Shown piece by piece: positions 35,688 through 45,083 of a DNA stretch of 64,000 bases. Each line of letters opens with the position of its first letter. The first letter of the stretch is position 1. The translations under genes and the position numbers were made by a program. The notes beneath the pieces are model-generated. The model was not told the DNA's origin, searched no databases, and saw nothing but the letters and a program-made list of their open reading frames with translations. The DNA comes from an uncultured Clostridia bacterium (lineage in GTDB: Bacteria > Bacillota > Clostridia > TANB77 > CAG-508), in assembly GCA_934162365.1 (NCBI GenBank), contig CAKPIK010000004.1, positions 55,545-119,544 on the forward strand, given 5' to 3'.

Positions 35688-35726
35688 TTTTTCATCCCCA
35701 TTCTAACTTCAAATCTTTAAAATAAT

Positions 35727-37421
35727 TTATAAAGATTTCATAATATCTTTAAGATTGAATTGTATAGAATCTCTACCATTAAAAGAATTAATTTCTAAAG
35801 TTCCAACAATATCTACTTTATCTCCAATTAAAAATTCTTCTGCTCTATTTCCCATATTAAATCCCATAGCAGTTATGATATTACCATTTTCAGTTTTTAG
35901 TGTAAGTTTCATATGTTTTCCTTCTGTTAATGAGCGTATAGAATCTATTTTTAGATTTTTAAATAAAAACAAAGGAGTTTTATTTGCTTCACCAAATGGT
36001 TCTAGTTTTTGTAAATCTTTAACGTTTTGAATAGTTAATTCTTTATCTGTAACTTCTTTATCTATATTTATTATAGGTATTATCTGGTTCAAATTACATG
36101 AGCTAGCATAATTCTCAAATACTTTTTTAAAATTTTCAAAATCTTCTCTATGTAAGCTTAATCCAACTGCCATTTCATGTCCGCCATACTTTTGAAGATA
36201 TTGGCTTGATTTGCAAAGTGCATTATGTAAGTCAAAACCTGGTATGCTTCTTCCAGAACCTTTCCCTTCTTTTTCTTCCATACACACCAATATTGTTGGT
36301 TTAAAATACATATCTGTTATTTTTGAAGCAACAATTCCAATTACTCCATGATGCCAGTTTTCACCTGCTAATATGATGCAATCTTTTTCTTTAATATTAT
36401 CATTTTTAATTTTTTCAATTGCATCCTCATATATTCCTTTTTCAATTTCTTGGCGCACTCTATTATATTCATTTAATTTATCTGTTAAATTTAACGCTTC
36501 TTGATTATCATTAGTTAAAAATAGATTTAAAGCCTCCTCTGCCATTCCCATTCTTCCACAAGCATTTATCCTTGGTGCAATTCCAAAAGACACTGTCATT
36601 GAATTTATGTTGTTATATCCTAAACTATTTATTAATGTTTTTAAACCTATATTTTTTGTTACCTCTACTAGTTTTAGTCCTAATTTTGCAATAACTCTAT
36701 TTTCATCTACTAATGGCACAATATCAGAAATTGTTCCAACTGCGACTAAATCTAAATATTTTAAATATTCTTTTTCATCTATATTTAATTTTTTACCTAT
36801 TGCTTGAATTAATTTAAATACAACGCCAACTCCTGCTAATTGGTTAAATGGGTATTTACTGCTTTTTATTTTAGGATCTATCACCGCAATTGCATTTGGT
36901 AAACTATCTAATGGCTCATGGTGATCTGTAACAATTGTTTCTATGCCTAGAGAATTTGCATAATCTACCTCTTCTATTCCAGAAATACCACAGTCAACAG
37001 TAATCATCAATTTATATTTTTCATCTGCTATTCTTTTTACAGCATCTTTATTTAATCCATATCCTTCATCTAGCCTATTAGGTATTGTATAAGCAGCATC
37101 TATCCCTATATTATTTAAAAATTGTTTTAAAACACAAATACTTGTTATTCCGTCCACATCATAATCGCCATATATTATAACTTTTTCTTTGTTATTTGCA
37201 GCTTCAATTATTCTATTTACTGCCTTTTCCATATCTGGTAATAAAAATGGGTCATAAAAATCATTTCTTGTTGGATTTAAAAATATTTTAATATTCTCAT
37301 CATTTTTAGCAATATTTCTTCCAACTAAAATATGAGCAACTAAATCTGTCAAATTATATTTTTCTTTTATTTCTTTAACTTTTTCTAAATCTACTTCATT
37401 ACATACCCATTTCTTATTCAT
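35727..37421 (-). CDS. recJ: Single-stranded-DNA exonuclease RecJ
   Basis: The 564-residue DHH-family 5'-3' exonuclease acts in recombination and mismatch repair. DHH motifs are visible: YGDYDVDGITS (about 80), VDCGISG, VTDHHEPLD and, in the DHHA1 domain, GSGRSIPGFDLHNAL and KYGGHEMAVGLSL. A C-terminal OB fold ends the protein. It lacks the long C-terminal extension of Bacillus RecJ. AAGGAG precedes the ATG; relA is next downstream. Confidence 0.96.
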   Translation of the reverse strand: MNKKWVCNEVDLEKVKEIKEKYNLTDLVAHILVGRNIAKNDENIKIFLNPTRNDFYDPFLLPDMEKAVNRIIEAANNKEKVIIYGDYDVDGITSICVLKQFLNNIGIDAAYTIPNRLDEGYGLNKDAVKRIADEKYKLMITVDCGISGIEEVDYANSLGIETIVTDHHEPLDSLPNAIAVIDPKIKSSKYPFNQLAGVGVVFKLIQAIGKKLNIDEKEYLKYLDLVAVGTISDIVPLVDENRVIAKLGLKLVEVTKNIGLKTLINSLGYNNINSMTVSFGIAPRINACGRMGMAEEALNLFLTNDNQEALNLTDKLNEYNRVRQEIEKGIYEDAIEKIKNDNIKEKDCIILAGENWHHGVIGIVASKITDMYFKPTILVCMEEKEGKGSGRSIPGFDLHNALCKSSQYLQKYGGHEMAVGLSLHREDFENFKKVFENYASSCNLNQIIPIINIDKEVTDKELTIQNVKDLQKLEPFGEANKTPLFLFKNLKIDSIRSLTEGKHMKLTLKTENGNIITAMGFNMGNRAEEFLIGDKVDIVGTLEINSFNGRDSIQFNLKDIMKSL

Positions 37422-37502
37422 TATATATCTCCTTAAATAAACAATTTCCTTTATATTTTATACTATTTAGAAGTTTTTTACAATACTATATACAATGAAA
37501 AA

Positions 37503-37540
37503 GAAAAAAATGTAGGTTCTTAAATTTTTAAAACCTACAT
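37503..37540 (-). terminator. Terminator of the 228-residue membrane protein gene
   Basis: ATGTAGGTT / AACCTACAT with an A/T-rich inner stem and a T run on the minus strand. Confidence 0.8.
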
Positions 37541-37587
37541 CTTTATTATTTTATAAATAACTTAATTTATTATGTTGTCAATTTTAT

Positions 37588-38274
37588 TTACATATAAATG
37601 TAAATTTCTAATAATTTAATTACAATATAGCAAACAGCATAAATAGCTTGTATTAATACATATTTCTTTATAAAGCCTTTGCTTTCTTCTTTTCCAAATA
37701 AGTATTTAAATCCAAAGAAGCTTAATACTATTGATACAGCAGAGCATAAACTAGAAAATGGTCCTGTTACTGTTACTATATTTTTACTAATCATTGTAAG
37801 TATAGATACTATATCAGCAACTATTAATGGTATTTGTGCAATTGTAACTGTAGAAATTATTGTTGTTAAAGATTTCTTATTTTTAGTGTTCAATAATAAA
37901 ATAATTAATGAATATACTAAGATACCAATAACTGGAGCCAATATCTTTTTTAATACAGCAAGAATATTACTAAATACCCTTGAGAATCCATAAAAATATA
38001 TCATTTGATGAGTTGATGTTATAAATACTGCAATTGTCCATATAATTAGTAAAAATAATGCTGTTTTAAAGAATTTTGCTGAGTTATCTTCTGCAACTTC
38101 TCTTATTTTTTCTAAAGGATTTTTTATCATTTCTTTAACAAATCCTTTAGTTGCAATTGTTTCGTCTTTTATATTTGTTTCTTTCACAGATTCCTTAACT
38201 TTTTTTGCTGTTTCAGCAGTTTCGTTTTTTAAATTTTCAGTATCAATAGAAAATTTTTCTTCTTTTTCTTCCAT
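37588..38274 (-). CDS. Multi-pass membrane protein, Yip1-like, unknown function
   Basis: The 228-residue protein has a long charged N-terminus (about 1-65, Glu/Lys-rich, likely cytoplasmic and helical) followed by five or six transmembrane helices. The arrangement of LTTIISTVTIAQIPLIVADI resembles Yip1/YIP1-domain proteins of Firmicutes, but the match is by eye. It is monocistronic between pfk and recJ and has its own terminator. No catalytic motif is seen. Confidence 0.6.
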   Translation of the reverse strand: MEEKEEKFSIDTENLKNETAETAKKVKESVKETNIKDETIATKGFVKEMIKNPLEKIREVAEDNSAKFFKTALFLLIIWTIAVFITSTHQMIYFYGFSRVFSNILAVLKKILAPVIGILVYSLIILLLNTKNKKSLTTIISTVTIAQIPLIVADIVSILTMISKNIVTVTGPFSSLCSAVSIVLSFFGFKYLFGKEESKGFIKKYVLIQAIYAVCYIVIKLLEIYIYM

Positions 38275-38353
38275 ATTTTTCTTCCTCTCCTTATTATATT
38301 TGAAAGTATTTAACTTTCCGTTACATTTTATATCTATGATATTACTTTGTCAA

Positions 38354-39490
38354 TTATTCTCCAAAAGAAATTCCAATATCAACAGCCGTTTTATATAAGT
38401 CATGATCTTTAGATACTTTTCTTATATTGCTTTCTGCAGTATTTCCAGAAACAGCACCAATTTGTTTATTGTTTCCAACTACATCTTCTAATGAAACATA
38501 ATCTAATTTTCCATTTTTTATAACTGTTAAAACTCCAAATTTTTCCTCTAAAGCAAGTTCCATTGCTTTAGCTCCATATTTTGTAGATAATACTCTATCA
38601 AATGCTGTTGGAGTTCCTCCTCTTTGCATATATCCAAGTGTTGTATTTCTAGCTTCAAGTCCTGTTAATGCCTCTAGTTCTTTTGCAACTCTGTCTCCAA
38701 TACCACCTAATTTTGTATTATCAACACCCGCTCCATTATTTCTAACATTCTCTACTGTAATAGTTCCGCCTTTTGGCATTGCTCCTTCTGCAACAACTAC
38801 AACACTAAAACTTTTTCCCATTTTCTTTCTTTCTTCTATTTTTTGTGCTGCTACATTCATATCGTATGGAACTTCTGGTATTAAACATATATCAGCTCCA
38901 CCAGCGATTGCTGATTCTAGTGCTATCCAACCTGCATATCTTCCCATAACCTCTAAAACCATAATTCTATGGTGTGTTTCTCCTGTTGAATGAAGTCTAT
39001 CTATTGCTTCTGTTGCAACAGAAACAGCTGTATTGTATCCAAATGTTATTTCTGTACATGCAACATCATTGTCTATTGTTTTTGGTATTCCTATTACATT
39101 TATACCCTTTAATGAAAAATCTCTAGCTGACTTTTGTGTTCCGTCTCCACCTAAGGTAAATACACAATCAAATCCATCATCTTTAACATTTTGTACACAT
39201 ACATCAGACAAATCTTTATATACTACTTGTCCATTTTCTTCTACTTTATAATTAAATACATTTGCATTAGTTGAAGATCCTATTATTGATCCACCTTTAT
39301 GAAGTATGCCAGATGCAGTTGTTGCTGAATCTAATTTTATATATTCATTTTTTAATAATCCTCTATATCCTTCTATAAATCCATAGCATTCTACACCATG
39401 ATGTTCTGCTGTTTTTACTATTCCTCTAATAACTGCATTAAATCCTGAAACATCTCCACCATTAGCTAAAATTGCAACTTTTTTTATCAT
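38354..39490 (-). CDS. 6-phosphofructokinase (Gly/Lys active-site type)
   Basis: The 378-residue phosphofructokinase phosphorylates fructose 6-phosphate, the committing glycolytic step. Active-site sequences: GGDVSGFNAVIRG, LGGDGTQKSA, GIPKTIDNDV and VMGRYAGWIAL. The phosphate-donor positions are Gly (GGDG) and Lys (PKTIDND). Canonical bacterial ATP enzymes have Gly/Gly and pyrophosphate enzymes Asp/Lys, so this protein is intermediate; Gly/Lys enzymes in other groups use ATP. Cofactor use needs a test. A TTGTAA-16-TATAAT promoter precedes it. Confidence 0.93.
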   Translation of the reverse strand: MIKKVAILANGGDVSGFNAVIRGIVKTAEHHGVECYGFIEGYRGLLKNEYIKLDSATTASGILHKGGSIIGSSTNANVFNYKVEENGQVVYKDLSDVCVQNVKDDGFDCVFTLGGDGTQKSARDFSLKGINVIGIPKTIDNDVACTEITFGYNTAVSVATEAIDRLHSTGETHHRIMVLEVMGRYAGWIALESAIAGGADICLIPEVPYDMNVAAQKIEERKKMGKSFSVVVVAEGAMPKGGTITVENVRNNGAGVDNTKLGGIGDRVAKELEALTGLEARNTTLGYMQRGGTPTAFDRVLSTKYGAKAMELALEEKFGVLTVIKNGKLDYVSLEDVVGNNKQIGAVSGNTAESNIRKVSKDHDLYKTAVDIGISFGE

Positions 39491-39522
39491 AATTCTTCTT
39501 CTCCTTTTATCGATATATACAT

Positions 39523-39550
39523 ATTATATCAATAAAAAAATTTTTTACAA
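39523..39550 (-). promoter_or_regulatory. Probable promoter of the phosphofructokinase gene
   Basis: Minus strand TTGTAA (39545-39550), 16-base spacer, TATAAT (39523-39528). Confidence 0.5.
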
Positions 39551-39557
39551 TATTTTT

Positions 39558-39893
39558 TTAAATATTTTCTAATCCACCTTCTAAATTATATAATTCTTTA
39601 TAGCCTAAGTTTTCCATTATTTCTATTGCCTTTTTACTTCTCATTCCCGAACTACAACAAACTAAAATTTTTTGTTCTTTATTTTTTACATATCTTTGAA
39701 CATTTCTTTTAACCTCTGGAAGCGGAATATTTAGTGCTCCATTTATATGTCCTTCCATAAATTCTCTTCTACTTCTTACATCTATAATAATATAATCTTT
39801 CAAATTTATTTCTTTTAGAGTTACTTCTTTTATCTCTCTATTAAAATTATTATTTCCATATTTAGTTTTCCACAATCTATTAAAAAACATCAT
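39558..39893 (-). CDS. Single-domain rhodanese-like sulfurtransferase
   Basis: The 111-residue protein is a rhodanese: IIDVRSRREFMEGHINGALN, then the active-site loop CCSSGMRSKKA with the catalytic Cys in CSSGMR. It may carry persulfide sulfur. An upstream ATG at 39921-39923 is in frame, but it lies inside a 26-bp palindrome without a ribosome binding site; AAGGA is spaced for the ATG at 39891-39893, giving MMFFNRL as N-terminus. The N-terminal ~15 residues are basic and hydrophobic. Confidence 0.85.
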   Translation of the reverse strand: MMFFNRLWKTKYGNNNFNREIKEVTLKEINLKDYIIIDVRSRREFMEGHINGALNIPLPEVKRNVQRYVKNKEQKILVCCSSGMRSKKAIEIMENLGYKELYNLEGGLENI

Positions 39894-39915
39894 TTTATTC
39901 ACATTCCTTACTTTT

Positions 39916-39941
39916 AATCTCATAATATATATTATGAGATT
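39916..39941. promoter_or_regulatory. 26-bp perfect palindrome upstream of the rhodanese gene
   Basis: AATCTCATAATAT is followed by its exact reverse complement ATATTATGAGATT with no spacer. It ends 23 bases upstream of the chosen rhodanese start, a position that suits an operator for a dimeric repressor. Confidence 0.6.
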
Positions 39942-40168
39942 TGTAATATTATTGTTAATTTTGTGTAATATTGTGCTTTTAAAGCTGTTGTAATATCTGT
40001 TTTATAGTCAAAACGTTAAAAGTCCTCAAATATCAATACTTTGTTTCATATATTTGTCAATAAATATTACAACAATATTTCAATGTGCTTACAATAATAT
40101 TTCAATCATTTATTTTATGTAACTCTTTTTAAGTGCTTTAGTTTACATATTATCTATGTTACTTTACG

Positions 40169-40198
40169 TGTGGATATTGTGGATAACTCTGTGAATAA
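40169..40198. promoter_or_regulatory. Cluster of three DnaA-box-like sequences
   Basis: TGTGGATAT (40169-40177), TGTGGATAA (40178-40186, exact DnaA box) and TGTGAATAA (40190-40198) lie head to tail. Two abut directly. Confidence 0.55.
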
Positions 40199-40299
40199 CT
40201 GAAAACAAAGCATATTTTTTACATTTTGTTCACATTTGCATAATTAATAAGTTTACAAATTTTTGTTCTGCATACTTTTTCATCAATTATGTGTACTAA

Positions 40300-40337
40300 T
40301 CAAAAAAGCAACCTAATAAAATAGATTGCTTTTTTTG
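40300..40337 (-). terminator. Terminator of the polC transcription unit
   Basis: TCAAAAAAGCAA / TTGCTTTTTTGA with an AT-rich loop, a few bases after the DUF1294 gene on the minus strand. Confidence 0.8.
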
Positions 40338-40339
40338 AT

Positions 40340-40648
40340 TTAATATTTTATTAAAAAATATGTTATTATTACTGTTTCTGCAATTAGTATTGTGGGAAAG
40401 CCTAATACAAATTTTAGTTTCTGTGTCTTATGTCTAAATACATACATACCAATAATCGTTCCTACTGAACCACCAAGTAATGCAATTATAAGTAATGTTT
40501 TTTCAGGTATCCTCCATTTTCCGTATTTAGCTTTTCTTTTATCTATGTACATTATAAGTATTCCAATTAAATTTATTATTAATAAATAAATTATTACATT
40601 TAATGGTGTAAAATATTCAATTAATCCTGCGCTATTTAAAAACTGCAT
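40340..40648 (-). CDS. DUF1294 membrane protein
   Basis: The 102-residue protein has three or four transmembrane segments and the DUF1294 pattern: MYIDKRKAKYGKWRIPEKTL followed by GGSVGTIIGMYVFRHKTQKLKF. The function of the family is unknown. An in-frame ATG lies 57 bases upstream within the polC gene, but TAGGAG just ahead of the ATG at 40646-40648 marks the start. It lies 8 bases after polC and is probably cotranscribed with it. Confidence 0.85.
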   Translation of the reverse strand: MQFLNSAGLIEYFTPLNVIIYLLIINLIGILIMYIDKRKAKYGKWRIPEKTLLIIALLGGSVGTIIGMYVFRHKTQKLKFVLGFPTILIAETVIITYFLIKY

Positions 40649-40656
40649 TTTTTCTC

Positions 40657-43600
40657 CTATCCAAAAAGACTTAACTGGCTGCTTTGTGACATTCCATCTA
40701 AACATCCAAATGATTTTAATAATTCAATTACCGTTTTTCCAACTTTGCCTCTTTGTTGTAATTCGTCTATACACATAAATTCACCATCTGCTTTTGCCGC
40801 ATCTATACTGTTTGCTACAACATTTCCAAGTCCGGCTATACTGTTTAGTGGAGGTCTTATTTTATCGCCTTCAATTTTAAACTTCGTTGCATCTGATTTA
40901 TATAAATCTACTGGTAAAAATTCAAATCCTCTTTCATACATTTCTAGCACTATTTCTAAGTCGTCATACATATCTAGTTCAACTTTTGTAGCTTCTTTTT
41001 TCTGATTTTTAACTTCAATTTCCTTCATTTTATTTTTTACTTTTTCTTTTCCATAAATCATACAACCTGCATCAAAAGCTTTAGCTCTAATTGTGAAATA
41101 TGCTGCATAGTATGCAAGTGGAATGTGAACCTTAAACCATGCAATTCTAAATGCATTTGTAACATATGCTGCCGCATGGGCTTTAGGGAACATGTACTTA
41201 ATTTTTTCACAAGATTTTATATACCAATCCGGTACACCATGTTCTTTCATAAGTTCTATATAGCTAGGCCATTTATCTTCTTTTCCATTTGCGACTTTTC
41301 CCTTACGTACAGATTCCATTATTTTAAATGCTTTATCTGGTGGTAGTCCTTTTTTTATTAAATATATCATTATATCATCACGACAACATATTGCTTCTTG
41401 AAGAGTAACAACACCTTCTTCAATTAAGGTTTGTGCATTTCCAAGCCATACATCAGTTCCATGAGACAATCCTGATAAACGTATTAATTCATCAAATGTA
41501 GTAGGATGTGTATCCAAAAGCATTCCTCGTGCGAACTTTGTTCCATATTCAGGTATTCCAAAAGTTCCAACTTGTGAATGTATTTGCTCTGGTGTTACCC
41601 CTAGTGCATCTGTTGAATTAAATATAGACATTGTTTCTTTATCGTCTAAAGGAATGTCTTGTGGTGCAATTCCTGTTAAATCTTGTAGCATACGAATAAC
41701 CGTCGGATCATCATGGCCAAGTATATCAAGTTTTAATAAGTTTCCGTCTATTGAGTGGTAATCAAAATGAGTTGTTATAATATCTGAATTTGGATCGTCT
41801 GCTGGATGTTGAACTGGTGTAAATTCATATATTTCTCTTCCTTTAGGAACAACTATAATTCCTCCTGGATGTTGACCAGTTGTTCTTTTAATTCCTGTAC
41901 ATCCAGTAGAAAGTCTTGCAATTTCAGCGTTATTAACCGGAATTTGTCTTTCTTCAAAATATTTTTTAACATAACCAAAAGCTGTTTTGTCCGCAACAGT
42001 ACCAACAGTTCCAGCCTTAAATGTTGTACCTTTTCCAAATATAACTTCTGTATATTTATGAGCTTTGGCTTGATATTCTCCTGAGAAGTTTAAGTCTATA
42101 TCTGGCTCTTTGTCTCCATTAAATCCCAAGAAGGTTTCAAATGGAATATCCATTCCATCTTTTGCAAGCTTAGCCCCACATTTAGGACATGTCTTATCTG
42201 GTAAATCAAATCCATTACCAACTCCATAATCCTCAAATTCAGAATACTTACATTTAGGACATCTATAATGTGGTGGAAGTGAATTAACCTCTGTAATACC
42301 TGTCATAAACGCTACAAGTGAAGAACCAACAGATCCTCTTGATCCAACTATATATCCATCTTCGTTTGATTTCCAAACTAATTTTTGTGCAATTATATAC
42401 ATAACTGAATAACCATTACTTATAATTGAGTTCAATTCTTTATCAAGTCTTGTTTGTACAATTTCTGGTAATGTTTCTCCATATAACTCATGAGCCTTAT
42501 TATATGCAATTTCTTTTATTGTTTCCTCACATCCTGGAATATGTGGAGGGCACTTTTCTGGTGAAATTGGTGATATTCTTTCGCACATGTCCGCAACTTT
42601 ATTAGTATTTGTTACAACTACTTCATATGCTTTATCCATGCCCAAGTATTCAAATTCTTCCAGCATTTCATTTGTAGTTCTTAAATATAGCGGTGCTTGT
42701 TGATCCGCATCGTCATATCCTTGACCAGCTTGCAAAATTCTTCTATATATTTCATCTTGTGGATCCATAAAGTGTACGTCACAAGTTGCTACAACCAATT
42801 TATTTAATTTCTCACCTAATTCAACTATTTTTCTATTTATATCTTTTAGTGCTTCTCTATCTGCAACAGTTCCGTTTCTAACCATAAATTCATTGTTTCC
42901 AAGTGGTTGTATTTCTAAATAATCATAATCTCTAGCAATATTTTCAATTTCTTCATCATCTTTTCCACCAACTATTGCTCTATATAATTCTCCTTGCTCA
43001 CATGCACTTCCTAAGATTAACCCCTCAGAATACTTTTTATACAAACTTTTTAATATTCTTGGTTTTTTATAAAAATAGTGTAAATGTGATAATGAAACTA
43101 ATTTGTATAAATTTTTTAGTCCAACATAATTTTGAGCTAATATTATAGCATGATATGCAGGTAATTTCTTATATGCATCTTTTACAAATTCTTCGTCTGC
43201 CGCAACTTTATCTATATCATCTACTGTTTTAGCACCTTTTTCTTTTAACATTTTAGTCATTACATTAAACACTTTAACTGTTGTATCAACATCATCTAAA
43301 GCACGGTGTGCAACTTCAACTTTTATACCTAAATTTTCAGCAATTATTCCAAGTTTATATTTCTTGTAATTAGGAAACAATTCTTTTGCAAGTCTAAGTG
43401 TATCTAAATATGTATTTTCTAATTTATATCCTAATTGAGCTGCATTATATTTCAAAAATCCTATATCAAAATCAGCATTATGGGCTACTAAAACACTATC
43501 TCCAACAAATTCTAATATTTTAGGAAATACCTCATCAATTTTAGGTGCATCTTTAACCATGTCATCTGTAATATTAGTAACTTCAACTACTCTATATGGA

Positions 43601-45066
43601 ATAGGTTTTTCAGGATTTACAAAAGTTTCAAAGCTGTCTATTACCTCACCATTTTTGATTTTCATTATTCCAACTTCTGTTATTTTTTCTGTTCTAAATG
43701 AAAAACCAGTTGTTTCTAGGTCTAATACGCAATATTCAGTATCTATATCTTGTTTTCTAGGATATGATACTATTGGTGTTTTGTCTGGCACAAGATATGC
43801 CTCAACTCCATATATAACCTTCATGTCAGGATTATCTCTACCTAATAATTTATGAGCTTCTGGGAAAGCTTGTACAACACCATGGTCTGTTATAGCTATA
43901 GATTTCATTCCCCAACTCATTGCTCTTTTTATTAAATCTTTAGCTGATGTCATCCCATCCATTTGGCTCATTTGAGTATGCATGTGAAGTTCAACTCTTT
44001 TTTCACTTGCATTATCCATTCTTTTATCTTTTTTTCTACCTGGTGTCTCTATTATTGTATTAGCAATAACCCCTAACTCTTTTGAAAATGGATCAAATTG
44101 TGCAGTTCCTTCTATTTTTATTCCCTTCGCATTTTTAAGTCTTTTAGTAACTTCTTTAATTTTTTCAGGTATAACAAATGACTTACAAGTTATTGTACTT
44201 GTACCATCATATAAATCAAACATTACAAGGAATTTTCCACTCTTTAATTCTCTAGAATCCATATTAATTATTTCACCTTCTAGAGATAACTTTCCACTAT
44301 CTACACTAATATCTTCAACTTTGACTAAAGTTTCCTTTATATTTAACGAACGTCCTAAGATTAAAGGTGTAATCTCCTCTGGTTCATTAACTATTGGAGC
44401 ATTTGACTCCATAGTAGGTTGTTGTTCATTAGGTGTACTTTTTTCACTAAAGTTCTTATTCTCTTTTTTATCTTTACTTTGAGTTTTAACCTTTTCTTCT
44501 TCTTTCTCATTACTTACAATTTCTTGTGATGCTAATTCTATTGCCATTCTTTCTATACGTTTTGTGTTTTCTTCGTATTTTTTTACTAATTCTTTATCTA
44601 GTTCTTCTACGTATTCAACTTTTATCTTTCGGCCATAGAAATCATTTAATACTTTTTCTAATTCTTTTTCAAACCCTCCACCAATTAAAAAGTCTTTTCC
44701 TTTAACAGCCAATTTTACAATCAAGTTTTTATCTTGTAGGATTGGCTTACTATTTATTAATATTGCTTTTGTCATTGGATGTTTTATATTTAAATACCTA
44801 ACTATTCCAATCCACTCTATATTTATATCAAAATCAATGTCTGCCTCTACTATTATTCTTGCGTCTTTTACATTAAATCTATTTTTTAAAAAGTTTTCAA
44901 ATTTATATATGCTAATTAAATCTAATTTTTCATTAGATAATAAAAGTAAAGTTATTGTATTTGTTTTTTTATATAGATTAGCTGATTTAATTTTACATCT
45001 TAATAATGAATCATCAAATTTTTCATCCGGAAAAACTTGACCTACTGTTTTTAATTCTGCAGACAT
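40657..45066 (-). CDS. polC: DNA polymerase III PolC-type, alpha subunit
   Basis: The 1469-residue replicative polymerase of low-GC Gram-positives combines polymerase and 3'-5' proofreading. Order: N-terminal domains (1-230), OB fold (about 235-345), PHP domain (from ELHMHTQMSQMDG near 360) split by the DEDD exonuclease (CVLDLETTGFS near 447, HNADFD, HRALDD), zinc-finger CPKCKYSEFED...CPKCGAKL, and polymerase core with KEPDIDLNFSGEYQ. The last residues, QLSLFG, form a sliding-clamp-binding peptide. The usual neighbours dxr, ispG and proS are missing upstream; the site-2 protease gene lies 17 bases before it. Confidence 0.98.
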   Translation of the reverse strand: MSAELKTVGQVFPDEKFDDSLLRCKIKSANLYKKTNTITLLLLSNEKLDLISIYKFENFLKNRFNVKDARIIVEADIDFDINIEWIGIVRYLNIKHPMTKAILINSKPILQDKNLIVKLAVKGKDFLIGGGFEKELEKVLNDFYGRKIKVEYVEELDKELVKKYEENTKRIERMAIELASQEIVSNEKEEEKVKTQSKDKKENKNFSEKSTPNEQQPTMESNAPIVNEPEEITPLILGRSLNIKETLVKVEDISVDSGKLSLEGEIINMDSRELKSGKFLVMFDLYDGTSTITCKSFVIPEKIKEVTKRLKNAKGIKIEGTAQFDPFSKELGVIANTIIETPGRKKDKRMDNASEKRVELHMHTQMSQMDGMTSAKDLIKRAMSWGMKSIAITDHGVVQAFPEAHKLLGRDNPDMKVIYGVEAYLVPDKTPIVSYPRKQDIDTEYCVLDLETTGFSFRTEKITEVGIMKIKNGEVIDSFETFVNPEKPIPYRVVEVTNITDDMVKDAPKIDEVFPKILEFVGDSVLVAHNADFDIGFLKYNAAQLGYKLENTYLDTLRLAKELFPNYKKYKLGIIAENLGIKVEVAHRALDDVDTTVKVFNVMTKMLKEKGAKTVDDIDKVAADEEFVKDAYKKLPAYHAIILAQNYVGLKNLYKLVSLSHLHYFYKKPRILKSLYKKYSEGLILGSACEQGELYRAIVGGKDDEEIENIARDYDYLEIQPLGNNEFMVRNGTVADREALKDINRKIVELGEKLNKLVVATCDVHFMDPQDEIYRRILQAGQGYDDADQQAPLYLRTTNEMLEEFEYLGMDKAYEVVVTNTNKVADMCERISPISPEKCPPHIPGCEETIKEIAYNKAHELYGETLPEIVQTRLDKELNSIISNGYSVMYIIAQKLVWKSNEDGYIVGSRGSVGSSLVAFMTGITEVNSLPPHYRCPKCKYSEFEDYGVGNGFDLPDKTCPKCGAKLAKDGMDIPFETFLGFNGDKEPDIDLNFSGEYQAKAHKYTEVIFGKGTTFKAGTVGTVADKTAFGYVKKYFEERQIPVNNAEIARLSTGCTGIKRTTGQHPGGIIVVPKGREIYEFTPVQHPADDPNSDIITTHFDYHSIDGNLLKLDILGHDDPTVIRMLQDLTGIAPQDIPLDDKETMSIFNSTDALGVTPEQIHSQVGTFGIPEYGTKFARGMLLDTHPTTFDELIRLSGLSHGTDVWLGNAQTLIEEGVVTLQEAICCRDDIMIYLIKKGLPPDKAFKIMESVRKGKVANGKEDKWPSYIELMKEHGVPDWYIKSCEKIKYMFPKAHAAAYVTNAFRIAWFKVHIPLAYYAAYFTIRAKAFDAGCMIYGKEKVKNKMKEIEVKNQKKEATKVELDMYDDLEIVLEMYERGFEFLPVDLYKSDATKFKIEGDKIRPPLNSIAGLGNVVANSIDAAKADGEFMCIDELQQRGKVGKTVIELLKSFGCLDGMSQSSQLSLFG

Positions 45067-45083
45067 TACTATTTTCTCCTATT

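Larger units (their letters stand above)
39894..40299. other. 400-base gap with palindrome, repeats and DnaA-box-like sites
   Basis: No gene is seen. The region holds a 26-bp palindrome (39916-39941), TGTAATATT-type repeats in both orientations (39942-39950, 39964-39972, 39989-39997, inverted 40063-40071) and three DnaA-box-like 9-mers (40169-40198). Gene order and strand on both sides argue against a chromosome origin. Confidence 0.6.

Noticed and set aside
39558..39923. Longer rhodanese reading from the upstream ATG
   Set aside because: That ATG lies inside the palindrome with no ribosome binding site; the basic extension is not a rhodanese feature.
39894..40299. Chromosome replication origin (DnaA boxes, AT-rich repeats)
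   Set aside because: Genes on both sides point the same way (minus) and there is no dnaA, dnaN or rpmH nearby; three boxes alone are not enough.
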